From assembly GCA_026785745.1 (NCBI GenBank), contig JAJAZO010000283.1, positions 1-7,184 on the forward strand: 7,184 bases of DNA, in the 5' to 3' direction. Each line of letters opens with the position of its first letter. Positions within the stretch are counted from its first letter, which is position 1. The DNA is from Chitinophagaceae bacterium (lineage in GTDB: Bacteria; Bacteroidota; Bacteroidia; Chitinophagales; Chitinophagaceae). The notes beneath the pieces were generated by a model. That model saw nothing but the letters and a program-made list of their open reading frames with translations. It had not been told where the DNA came from and ran no database searches. Below are positions 1 to 6,266 of this stretch, in pieces. Position numbers and translations under genes: made by a program.

Positions 1-1571
1 ATTGCTTTTTTAAAAACTATATCCTCATTATTCAGTACCTGATAAAAACCAGACTCTCTCCATTTATACCTTGCCAGTGATGCTTTCAGTCGCTGTTGAA
101 GTAATGCTTTTTCCTGTACAGAAAACATTTTGAGTCGTAAAGAATCGGGAGCTGCATTGATAATATTATTCAATATATCAGCCCCGTTAAAATTATTGGC
201 ATAATCGGTTGCAGCAGGATATTGCTCTATCTGCTGTTTATGCTGGAGAAAGTAATTATAAATATAGCTATTGAATTTGCCATCGCTTACAAGCCGCAGC
301 ATTTTTTGCATGGCACGGCTGGTATCAATCGGAACAAATATATTGGGAGTGATGCCATCGCCACCAAACAGAGTGTCTTTGCAACTGGTGGTAAATATTT
401 TCCCGGTATTATGAATTTTTAATGAATCGGCAGACAGCATTTCACCACTGCTATACCGGTCCCACAATTCATCCATATAAACTTTTTTCCCTTTTTGATA
501 GGAACGCTGAATGCTGCGGCCAAGCGGTGTATAATACCTTGCAATAGTCAATCGAATTGCTGAACCATCACTTAAGGGATACTGCTCCTGTACCAAGCCT
601 TTTCCAAAAGTTCTGCGGCCAATGATGGTTGCCCTGCACCAATCCTGCAAGGCACCGGCTAATACTTCGCTGGCACTGGCTGTTAATTCATCTACCAGCA
701 ATATTAATTTGCCTTTTTCAAACAAACCGGGGCGTTTGCAACGATATTCTCTTTTCTTACTGTTGACTCCCTCTGTGTACACTACTAATTTATCACCTTC
801 TAAAAATTCATCTGCCATATCCACGGCTTCATTCATAAAGCCTCCGCCATTTCCCCGCAAATCAAAAACAAGACTTTTTAATCCTCGCTTTTGCAGATTT
901 TCCATAGCCTGCATAAACTCTTCGTAACTGTTTTCAGTGAATTTATTCAGTTTGATATAGCCGGTTATTTTATCAACCATATAAGCAGCATCAACAGACG
1001 AAACAGGAATGGTACCCCTGGCTACCGTTATACTTTGTATTTTACTTCCTCTCAGTATTTGCATTACAGCTTTCGAACCTCTTTCACCACGGATATATTT
1101 TTTTATACTGTCAATATTAGCCACCTTATATGTAAGGGGCACATTATTTACAGCCAGAATTTTATCGCCTATTTGCAAACCAGCTTTATCGCTGGGGCCG
1201 TTTGGCATTACATACACCACATTTACCGTATCACTGAAAATATTGAACTGAACACCGATGCCTTCAAAGTTTCCGGCGAGGTCTTCATTAGCTGCTTTTA
1301 AATCAAACGGTGGAAAATAAACTGAGTGGGGGTCAAGTTCACTCATCATTTCCTGTATAGCCCGGCCTTCTAATGAGTCAATACGGACGGAATCAACATA
1401 TCTCAACTTAATCAGGTCAACAGCTTCCTGTAGCGAACTACGACTATTGGAAGAAAAGAAACCTTTACTGTTGCCACTCTGGCTGCCCAGGTTATAGCCA
1501 AAAAGCATTCCCACTATCATTACAATCGAAAAAAGCAGCGGCAGCCAAACCTGCAATTTTTTATTCCCCAT
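1..1571 (-). CDS. S41 family C-terminal processing peptidase, 3' end cut by the window edge
   Basis: Serine protease of the CtpA/Tsp family, expected to act in the periplasm while tethered to the inner membrane, where such enzymes trim or degrade envelope proteins; the substrate here is unknown. The frame reads leftward for 523 codons with no stop before the edge. Residues about 7-26 form one hydrophobic segment (VWLPLLFSIVMIVGMLFGY), a signal anchor. A PDZ domain follows at about 95-180 (GIGVQF, then PSDKAGLQIGDKILAVN). The S41 core has DLRGNGGG (238-245) and DELTASASE. By alignment with E. coli Tsp, the catalytic pair is Ser299 and Lys324 (FGKG), with Asp310 matching Tsp Asp441. The region from about 360 onward is a family C-terminal extension, probably nearly complete. 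Two adjacent in-frame ATGs (1574 and 1571) exist; 1571 is chosen because AAAGG lies at a better distance from it. It diverges from the kinase gene. The family is certain; the specific role is not. Confidence 0.95.
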   Translation of the reverse strand, partial: MGNKKLQVWLPLLFSIVMIVGMLFGYNLGSQSGNSKGFFSSNSRSSLQEAVDLIKLRYVDSVRIDSLEGRAIQEMMSELDPHSVYFPPFDLKAANEDLAGNFEGIGVQFNIFSDTVNVVYVMPNGPSDKAGLQIGDKILAVNNVPLTYKVANIDSIKKYIRGERGSKAVMQILRGSKIQSITVARGTIPVSSVDAAYMVDKITGYIKLNKFTENSYEEFMQAMENLQKRGLKSLVFDLRGNGGGFMNEAVDMADEFLEGDKLVVYTEGVNSKKREYRCKRPGLFEKGKLILLVDELTASASEVLAGALQDWCRATIIGRRTFGKGLVQEQYPLSDGSAIRLTIARYYTPLGRSIQRSYQKGKKVYMDELWDRYSSGEMLSADSLKIHNTGKIFTTSCKDTLFGGDGITPNIFVPIDTSRAMQKMLRLVSDGKFNSYIYNYFLQHKQQIEQYPAATDYANNFNGADILNNIINAAPDSLRLKMFSVQEKALLQQRLKASLARYKWRESGFYQVLNNEDIVFKKA

Positions 1572-1679
1572 CATACACCTTTATTATGTAATTTGACGCA
1601 AAATAACCAAAAGTTGCTGGTTGCTGGTTACTTGTTTCATGGCCGGTTCAGAAACTATACGGTTGCCTGATAAAATTCA

Positions 1680-1768
1680 GGGCATCTCTAAAAAATAATC
1701 CATACAAGAGTTCTCTACTCAAAAAGAGTTTCTTTTGGTTAACTCTTGGAGGGTTTTCAGAGATACCC
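1680..1768. mobile_element. MITE-like non-autonomous element with terminal inverted repeats and TTCA target duplication
   Basis: The left end GGGCATCTCTAAAA and the right end, read on the opposite strand as GGGTATCTCTGAAAA, match at 9 of the first 10 bases. The element is flanked directly by TTCA on both sides (1676-1679 and 1769-1772), as expected for a target-site duplication. Inside, CAAGAGTT (1705-1712) is the exact reverse complement of AACTCTTG (1741-1748), and ACTC/GAGT (1717-1720 and 1726-1729) closes an A5 loop, so the whole 89 bp can fold into one long imperfect hairpin. It has no coding capacity. Short size, terminal repeats and a direct repeat are the marks of a MITE mobilised in trans by a transposase. 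The parent IS family cannot be named from this window; short direct repeats and such termini would suit an IS5-like element, which is inference. Confidence 0.6.
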
Positions 1769-1805
1769 TTCATTTTTAAAGAAACCAGAAACGCTTAATA
1801 AGTAT

Positions 1806-2648
1806 ATGCCATCAACCATACTCATAGCAGATAGCGGAGCAACAAAGGCAGAATGGTGCTTGCTAACTAACGGCAGAAAAAAAACCATAATTACACAAGG
1901 CATCAGCCCTTATTTTCTCAATACAGGACAAATAACTGAGTTATTATTAAAAGAATTGAAACCGAAACTGAAAAATGTTGAGGTGGATGAGGTTTATTAT
2001 TATGGTACTGGCTGTGCCAACCCGGTCAATGCAAAATCAGTAAAGAAAGCGGTAAGTAAAGTTTTTGAAGGTGCCAGAGTAAATGTAAACCACGACCTGA
2101 TGGGAGCTGCCAGGGCTTTGTGCGGGGAAAAAAAAGGGGTGGCCTGTATTCTTGGTACTGGTTCCAATTCTTGTTACTACGATGGAAAGAAGATTGTAAA
2201 AAACAGTCCCGGCCTTGGTTATGTGTTGGGAGATGAAGGAAGTGGTGCCTACCTCGGTAAAAAAGTAATTCAGTATTACCTGTATGGCACTTTTGATGAT
2301 GAACTGAGAGGAAGATTTGATTTAACTTATACTACCAATACGGCTGAAATATTGGAGAACGTATATAAAAAGCCTTTACCTAACCGTTATCTTGCCAGCT
2401 ACGCCAGGTTCCTGGCGGATAACCGGGGGCATTATATGATTGAGAATATTATTGAAGATGGTTTAAATGATTTTTTCTTTACCCATCTTTGTAAGTACAG
2501 GGAAACCTGGACACTGCCCATACACTTTGCCGGAAGTGTTGCATTTGGTTTTAAGGATGTGTTGCAGCAACTTTGCAACAGTTATGAGTTTGAACTGGGC
2601 AAAATAATGAAGAATCCGATGGAAGGATTAGTAGAGTATCACCGTTAA
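1806..2648 (+). CDS. BadF/BadG-type amino-sugar kinase, MurK-like (MurNAc/GlcNAc kinase)
   Basis: Predicted cytoplasmic ATP-dependent kinase of the ASKHA fold that phosphorylates N-acetylglucosamine and/or N-acetylmuramic acid at O-6. The 280-residue protein has the expected landmarks: phosphate-1 loop LIADSGATKAEW (6-17), a candidate catalytic Asp in NHDLMGAARAL (Asp97), phosphate-2 loop ILGTGSNS (115-122), GDEGSGAYLGKK (142-153), and an adenosine motif near HFAGSVAFGF (240-249). The start at 1806 puts the phosphate-1 loop at the N-terminus, as is usual in the family. A longer in-frame version from a TTG at 1746 would begin inside the MITE-like element and adds 20 residues without family character, so it was rejected. 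No clear Shine-Dalgarno is visible. murQ starts 13 bp downstream, so the two are probably cotranscribed. Kinase-MurQ pairs are known in Bacteroidota (Tannerella forsythia MurK-MurQ), which favours MurNAc as a substrate here, but motifs alone cannot separate MurNAc from GlcNAc. Confidence 0.88.
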   Translation: MPSTILIADSGATKAEWCLLTNGRKKTIITQGISPYFLNTGQITELLLKELKPKLKNVEVDEVYYYGTGCANPVNAKSVKKAVSKVFEGARVNVNHDLMGAARALCGEKKGVACILGTGSNSCYYDGKKIVKNSPGLGYVLGDEGSGAYLGKKVIQYYLYGTFDDELRGRFDLTYTTNTAEILENVYKKPLPNRYLASYARFLADNRGHYMIENIIEDGLNDFFFTHLCKYRETWTLPIHFAGSVAFGFKDVLQQLCNSYEFELGKIMKNPMEGLVEYHR

Positions 2649-2655
2649 AAAGAAT

Positions 2656-2660
2656 GGAGG
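2656..2660 (+). promoter_or_regulatory. GGAGG directly before the murQ start, at unusually short spacing
   Basis: A perfect Shine-Dalgarno core GGAGG ends only one base before the murQ ATG, where about 5-9 bases are usual. The other intact genes on this strand have no such core near their starts. The short spacing makes it unclear whether it works as a ribosome binding site or is chance. The ATG itself is well supported by the N-terminal homology of MurQ. Confidence 0.25.
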
Positions 2661-2661
2661 C

Positions 2662-3477
2662 ATGGCATTTAAAAAAATAACAGAACAATCGAGCAATTAC
2701 CGTCACCTTGAAAAAATGACGGTGGGTGAGATACTGGAGAATATTAATGCAGAGGATACAACTGTTCCAGAAGCAGTTGGAAAAGCAATCCCTCAGATAG
2801 AAAAATTGGCGGAAGTGGCGAGTGACAAAATGCTGATGGGTGGCAGAATGTTTTACATTGGAGCAGGTACCAGCGGTAGACTAGGGATTGTAGATGCCAG
2901 TGAATGCCCACCAACGTATGGGGTGCCTTATGGGTTAGTGATAGGTATTATTGCCGGTGGAGAAAAAGCAATAACTACAGCAGTAGAATTTGCTGAAGAT
3001 GATAAAGAGCAGGGTTGGAAGGATTTATTGGAATATGATGTAAGTGATAAGGATGTAGTAATTGGAATAGCTGCAAGTGGAACAACTCCGTATGTTATTG
3101 GTGCATTGGAAGAATGCAGAAAAAGGGGAATCATTACAGGAAGTATTTCCTGCAATCCCGATTCACCGGTAAGTGCTGCTGCCGATTTTCCGATAGAAGT
3201 TGTTGTAGGACCTGAGTTTGTAACTGGCAGCACAAGAATGAAAAGTGGTACAGCCCAAAAATTAGTGTTGAATATGATTTCGACCACTGTAATGATTCAG
3301 CTGGGCAGGGTAGAAGATAATAAAATGGTGAATATGCAACTAACGAACGATAAGTTGGTTGACAGAGGAACTAAAATGCTGATGGAAAGAGTAAAAATGA
3401 CGGATTATGAAACAGCCAAAGAACTGCTCTTAAAATACGGCAGCGTAAAAAAAGCTGCCGATTCTGTTGCTAAATGA
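2662..3477 (+). CDS. murQ: N-acetylmuramic acid 6-phosphate etherase MurQ
   Basis: Cytoplasmic lyase that cleaves the D-lactyl ether of MurNAc-6-phosphate, giving GlcNAc-6-phosphate and D-lactate in cell-wall recycling. The 271-residue protein is one SIS domain with the family signatures in order: ITEQSSN (6-12), EDTTVPEAV (31-39), YIGAGTSGRLGIVDASECPPTYG (65-87), IAGG (97-100), AASGTTPYVIGAL (about 137-149), SISCNPDSP and GSTRMKSGTAQKLVLNMIST. Glu81 in DASECPP and Glu112 in AEDD are 31 residues apart, matching the E. coli catalytic pair Glu83 and Glu114. It is somewhat shorter at the C-terminus than the roughly 298-residue E. coli enzyme and lacks most of its terminal helical segment; no sequence break suggests truncation. 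It follows the kinase gene by 13 bp, and kinase then etherase is the logical reaction order. No MurT-like transporter is present in the window. Confidence 0.96.
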   Translation: MAFKKITEQSSNYRHLEKMTVGEILENINAEDTTVPEAVGKAIPQIEKLAEVASDKMLMGGRMFYIGAGTSGRLGIVDASECPPTYGVPYGLVIGIIAGGEKAITTAVEFAEDDKEQGWKDLLEYDVSDKDVVIGIAASGTTPYVIGALEECRKRGIITGSISCNPDSPVSAAADFPIEVVVGPEFVTGSTRMKSGTAQKLVLNMISTTVMIQLGRVEDNKMVNMQLTNDKLVDRGTKMLMERVKMTDYETAKELLLKYGSVKKAADSVAK

Positions 3478-3508
3478 TTTGCTTTTTGCTATTTTCTATC
3501 TATATTGC
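3478..3508 (+). promoter_or_regulatory. Possible Bacteroidota-type promoter of the threonine leader
   Basis: TTTG at 3478-3481 is followed after 19 bases by TATATTGC at 3501-3508, compared with the Bacteroidota sigma-A consensus of TTTG, about 19 bases, then TAnnTTTG. The spacing is right but the -7 box matches only four of its six fixed positions. Transcription would begin near 3513-3516, just before the threonine-rich leader frame and about 190 bases before thrA. The position fits the regulatory model, but the match alone is weak in AT-rich DNA. Confidence 0.3.
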
Positions 3509-3526
3509 ATCTCTGACAAATACAAA

Positions 3527-3610
3527 GTGGTAAATAACTACACACATACCGGTACTACTTCTGTTGTGATAAATTTCATTACATCAGCAACTACCACAAC
3601 AACCCGTTAA
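3527..3610 (+). CDS. thrL: Putative threonine operon leader peptide
   Basis: A short open frame upstream of thrA reads, at its end, ITSATTTTTR followed by TAA (3608-3610). From the GTG at 3527 it encodes 27 residues, 10 of them Thr; from a second in-frame GTG at 3566 it encodes 14 residues with 6 Thr. The five Thr codons at 3590-3604 are consecutive (ACT ACC ACA ACA ACC) and lie two codons before the stop. That is the architecture of attenuator leader peptides such as E. coli ThrL, where ribosome stalling on scarce Thr-tRNA exposes an antiterminator. Against it: there is no in-frame ATG, no Shine-Dalgarno, and the true start is undecided. The gene name is given by analogy of position and composition only. 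Confidence 0.45.
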   Translation: MVNNYTHTGTTSVVINFITSATTTTTR

Positions 3611-3707
3611 GGGTTCTACATTTTCATATCAATACATGGGCAGTTTGCTGTAAGAAGACGAAAGTCGCTTATCGCTTCATATCATTTTCAACATTCAAAT
3701 TTCAATT
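3563..3707 (+). promoter_or_regulatory. Candidate transcription attenuator before thrA
   Basis: Several pairings are possible within and after the Thr-rich leader. GTTGTG (3563-3568) can pair with CACAAC (3595-3600), which overlaps the Thr codons. AACCC (3601-3605) pairs with GGGTT (3611-3615) around a GTTAA loop that contains the leader stop. CAGCAA (3585-3590) can pair with TTGCTG (3645-3650), an alternative that excludes the first stem. Further down, GAAGACG (3654-3660) pairs with CGCTTC (3673-3678) with one bulged A, followed by the T-containing ATATCATTTT. Competing pairings that involve the stall site are what threonine attenuation needs, but no stem is long or GC-rich and no clean U-run follows, so the terminator is not identified with certainty. 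Confidence 0.35.
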
Positions 3708-6152
3708 ATGCAGGTTTTAAAATTCGGAGGCACTTCAGTTGCCAACGCAGAAAATATCAGTAAAGTAGTTGCTATTGTAAAGGAAACAGTAAAGAAAGAT
3801 ACAACGGTAGTTGTAGTATCTGCACTGGGTGGTGTTACAGATTTGCTGCTGGGTGCAGCAGCATTAGCTGCTGATGGAGATGAGTTATACAAGGAAAAAC
3901 TAACAACGATAGAACAACGGCATATTGAAGCAGTAAAGCAACTGATACCTGTTGCGCAGCAAAGCCAGTTGTTGAGTTTAGTAAAAAAATCATGTAACGA
4001 GATAGAAGATATTTGTAACGGCATTTTCCTGTTAAGAGAATTGACGGCAAGATCAAAAGACAGGATCGGCAGCTATGGCGAATGGCTTTCATCACAAATA
4101 ATTGCTGCCAAGTTTAAAGCAGACGGAACAGATGCAGTTTGGAAAGACGCAAGAGAACTGATAACGACTAATTCCGATTTTACTTCTGCGGAAGTTGATT
4201 TTGTTGCAACAGATAAAAAAATCAATGATTTCTTTTCGGGTGAAAAGTCTTCTTTATTTATTCTCCCCGGTTTTATTGCAGCAGACAGGAATGGAGTTAC
4301 AACAACTCTTGGAAGAGGTGGGTCAGATTATACAGCTGCTATACTGGCATCTGCCTTACAAGCAGACCTGCTGGAAATATGGACTGACGTAAGTGGTATG
4401 ATGACGGCAGACCCACGGCTGACAAACAATGCCCGTATCATACCTAATATTTCATATCAGGAAGCGATGGAACTATCTCATTTCGGTGCTAAGGTTATTT
4501 ACCCGCCAACCATTCAGCCGGTGATGAGTAAAGGAATACCGGTTTGGATAAAAAATACTTTTGCTCCTGCTGATAAAGGAACTGTGATAGAATCGCTGAC
4601 AAAAGGGAAAGGAGATATAGTAAGAGGAATTTCTAGTATCAACAATATTGCATTGATAAGCCTTGAGGGAAGTGGGATGATTGGTATTCCCGGTTTTTCT
4701 AAAAGATTGTTTGAAGCATTAAGCAGTGAGAAGATAAATGTGATTTTAATTACACAAAGTTCTTCAGAGCATTCTATTTGTGTTGGTATTGATTCTTCCT
4801 CGGTAGAAAAAGCCAAGCAGGTGGTGGATGCTGCATTTGCCAATGAAATTGCATTGCAAAAAGTGGAACCATTGATAATTGAGGCAGAGCTTTCCATTGT
4901 AGCACTGGTAGGGGAGAGTATGAAAAATCATACTGGTATCAGCGGACGAATGTTTAGTGCCATGGGCCGAAATGGTGTTAATATCCGGGCTATTGCACAA
5001 GGTTCTTCTGAAAAAAATATTTCGGCAGTTATAGCGACCAAGGATGTACGCAAAGCTATCAACGTTCTGCATGAAGAGTTTTTTGAAACAACCTATAAAC
5101 AGGTAAACTTGTTCATCACCGGTACTGGCAATGTGGGGGCTAAATTATTGGGTCAGTTGAAGCAGCAATTAGATTTTCTGCAACAGCAAATGCGCCTGCA
5201 GGTAAGAGTAGTTGGATTATCTAATAGCAGAAAAATGCTGATTGATGAAGAAGGGATTAATCTTGATAATTGGAAAGAAAAATTGGATGCAGGAGAAACA
5301 GCCAGCCTTCAAAAATTAATAGACGAGATCATCAGCCGGAATCTTCGTAATTCTGTTTTTGTTGATATAACAGCGAATGATAAAGTAGCAATGGTGTACG
5401 ACCAGTTTCTCCAAAAAAGTATTTCAGTAGTTGCCTGTAACAAAGTAGCGGCATCTTCTGCGTATAGCAATTATAAAAAATTAAAAGATCTTTCAAGAGA
5501 ATTCAACAGTCAGTTCTTGTTCGAAACGAATGTGGGTGCCGGATTGCCGGTTATTGCTTCTTTGAGTGATTTGGTACATAGTGGTGACCGGGTAAATAAA
5601 ATGCAGGCGGTATTAAGCGGCACATTAAATTTTGTTTTTAATAATTATGATGGCAGTCGTCTTTTCGCCGATGTGGTAAAACAGGCACAAGATGAAGGCT
5701 ATACCGAACCAGACCCAAGGCTTGACCTTGGTGGAACGGATGTTATGAGAAAAATATTGATACTTGCTCGGGAAGCAGGAGAAACGATGGATATGGAGGA
5801 TATTGCTAACAACTCCTTTATGCCAGCCAGTTGTATGCAGGGCAGTGTAGCAGATTTTTATGCTGCCATGGCAAAGGAAGAAGCACATTTCAAAAAATTA
5901 TTGGATAAAGCAAAGGCAGATGGCTGCATACTTAAATTTGTTGCCTCTTTTGACAATGGAAAAGCTTCTGTCGGATTACAACATATAGATCCAAAGCATG
6001 ACCTTTACCATCTATACGGGAAAGATAATATTGTATTGTTTTATACTAATCGCTATAAAGAACAACCAATGGTGGTAAAAGGAGCCGGTGCAGGTGCAGA
6101 GGTAACAGCAAGTGGTGTATTTGCAGATATTATCAGGGCAAGTAAAGTGTAG
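3708..6152 (+). CDS. thrA: Bifunctional aspartokinase / homoserine dehydrogenase
   Basis: Cytoplasmic fused enzyme catalysing ATP-dependent phosphorylation of aspartate and NAD(P)H-dependent reduction of aspartate semialdehyde to homoserine, the first and third steps toward threonine and methionine. At 814 residues it is close to E. coli ThrA (820). The aspartokinase part covers about 1-295, with KFGGTSV (5-11), TTLGRGGSDYTA (199-210) and WTDVSGMMTADPR (225-237). Paired ACT regulatory domains span about 310-462 (VGESMKNHTGISGRMF, NVNIRAIAQGSSE-like). The dehydrogenase part begins near 465 with nucleotide loop FITGTGNVG (469-477). It has NKVAAS with Lys579, and GYTEPDPRLDLGGTDVMRK. Glu667, Asp678 and Lys682 match yeast homoserine dehydrogenase Glu208, Asp219 and Lys223. 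The start is fixed by the KFGGTSV motif at the N-terminus; no Shine-Dalgarno is present. Allosteric inhibition by threonine is expected from the ACT domains, and expression is probably also controlled by the Thr-rich leader upstream. thrB follows after 114 bp. Confidence 0.97.
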   Translation: MQVLKFGGTSVANAENISKVVAIVKETVKKDTTVVVVSALGGVTDLLLGAAALAADGDELYKEKLTTIEQRHIEAVKQLIPVAQQSQLLSLVKKSCNEIEDICNGIFLLRELTARSKDRIGSYGEWLSSQIIAAKFKADGTDAVWKDARELITTNSDFTSAEVDFVATDKKINDFFSGEKSSLFILPGFIAADRNGVTTTLGRGGSDYTAAILASALQADLLEIWTDVSGMMTADPRLTNNARIIPNISYQEAMELSHFGAKVIYPPTIQPVMSKGIPVWIKNTFAPADKGTVIESLTKGKGDIVRGISSINNIALISLEGSGMIGIPGFSKRLFEALSSEKINVILITQSSSEHSICVGIDSSSVEKAKQVVDAAFANEIALQKVEPLIIEAELSIVALVGESMKNHTGISGRMFSAMGRNGVNIRAIAQGSSEKNISAVIATKDVRKAINVLHEEFFETTYKQVNLFITGTGNVGAKLLGQLKQQLDFLQQQMRLQVRVVGLSNSRKMLIDEEGINLDNWKEKLDAGETASLQKLIDEIISRNLRNSVFVDITANDKVAMVYDQFLQKSISVVACNKVAASSAYSNYKKLKDLSREFNSQFLFETNVGAGLPVIASLSDLVHSGDRVNKMQAVLSGTLNFVFNNYDGSRLFADVVKQAQDEGYTEPDPRLDLGGTDVMRKILILAREAGETMDMEDIANNSFMPASCMQGSVADFYAAMAKEEAHFKKLLDKAKADGCILKFVASFDNGKASVGLQHIDPKHDLYHLYGKDNIVLFYTNRYKEQPMVVKGAGAGAEVTASGVFADIIRASKV

Positions 6153-6238
6153 AAAATAAAAAATCAGAAAGGTGGAATAAGAAATAAGAAAGGATGGCTT
6201 CTGGAAGTGTAAATTACTTTCTCATTATTTATTTTTCT
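6151..6238. repeat. AT-rich imperfect inverted repeat between thrA and thrB
   Basis: The purine-rich segment 6151-6171, which starts within the thrA stop codon, and the reverse complement of 6217-6238 agree at about 19 of 22 aligned positions with one gap, leaving a 45-base loop. Inside the loop, AATAAGA occurs twice in tandem (6176-6182 and 6183-6189). A second related copy, on the opposite strand, lies at 6240-6251 (TTCTTTATTTCT). The overall look is a purine tract followed by a pyrimidine tract. It could be a weak stem at the end of thrA, an mRNA-stabilising structure or chance in AT-rich DNA. No terminator-like GC stem is present, so thrA and thrB are probably still cotranscribed. Confidence 0.4.
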
Positions 6239-6266
6239 GTTCTTTATTTCTAATTTAATAACAGTA

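Noticed and set aside
622..1301. Plus-strand open frames across this region
   Set aside because: They are antisense to the S41 protease frame, which has complete family motifs on the minus strand. Their translations show no recognisable domain.
1575..1679. Promoter boxes for the protease or the kinase in the divergent gap
   Set aside because: Only partial matches to TAnnTTTG were found (for example TAATTTG at 1589-1595 and TTATTTTG on the minus strand), none paired with a TTTG at about 19 bases. The doubled TTGCTGG at 1615-1628 is too short to interpret.
3438..3460. Perfect 7-bp GC-rich inverted repeat CGGCAGC/GCTGCCG with a 9-base A-rich loop near the 3' end of murQ
   Set aside because: It lies inside the well-conserved coding sequence (GSVKKAA) and no T-run follows directly, so it is not a convincing terminator. 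Coding constraint with a repeated Gly/Ala-rich context explains it.
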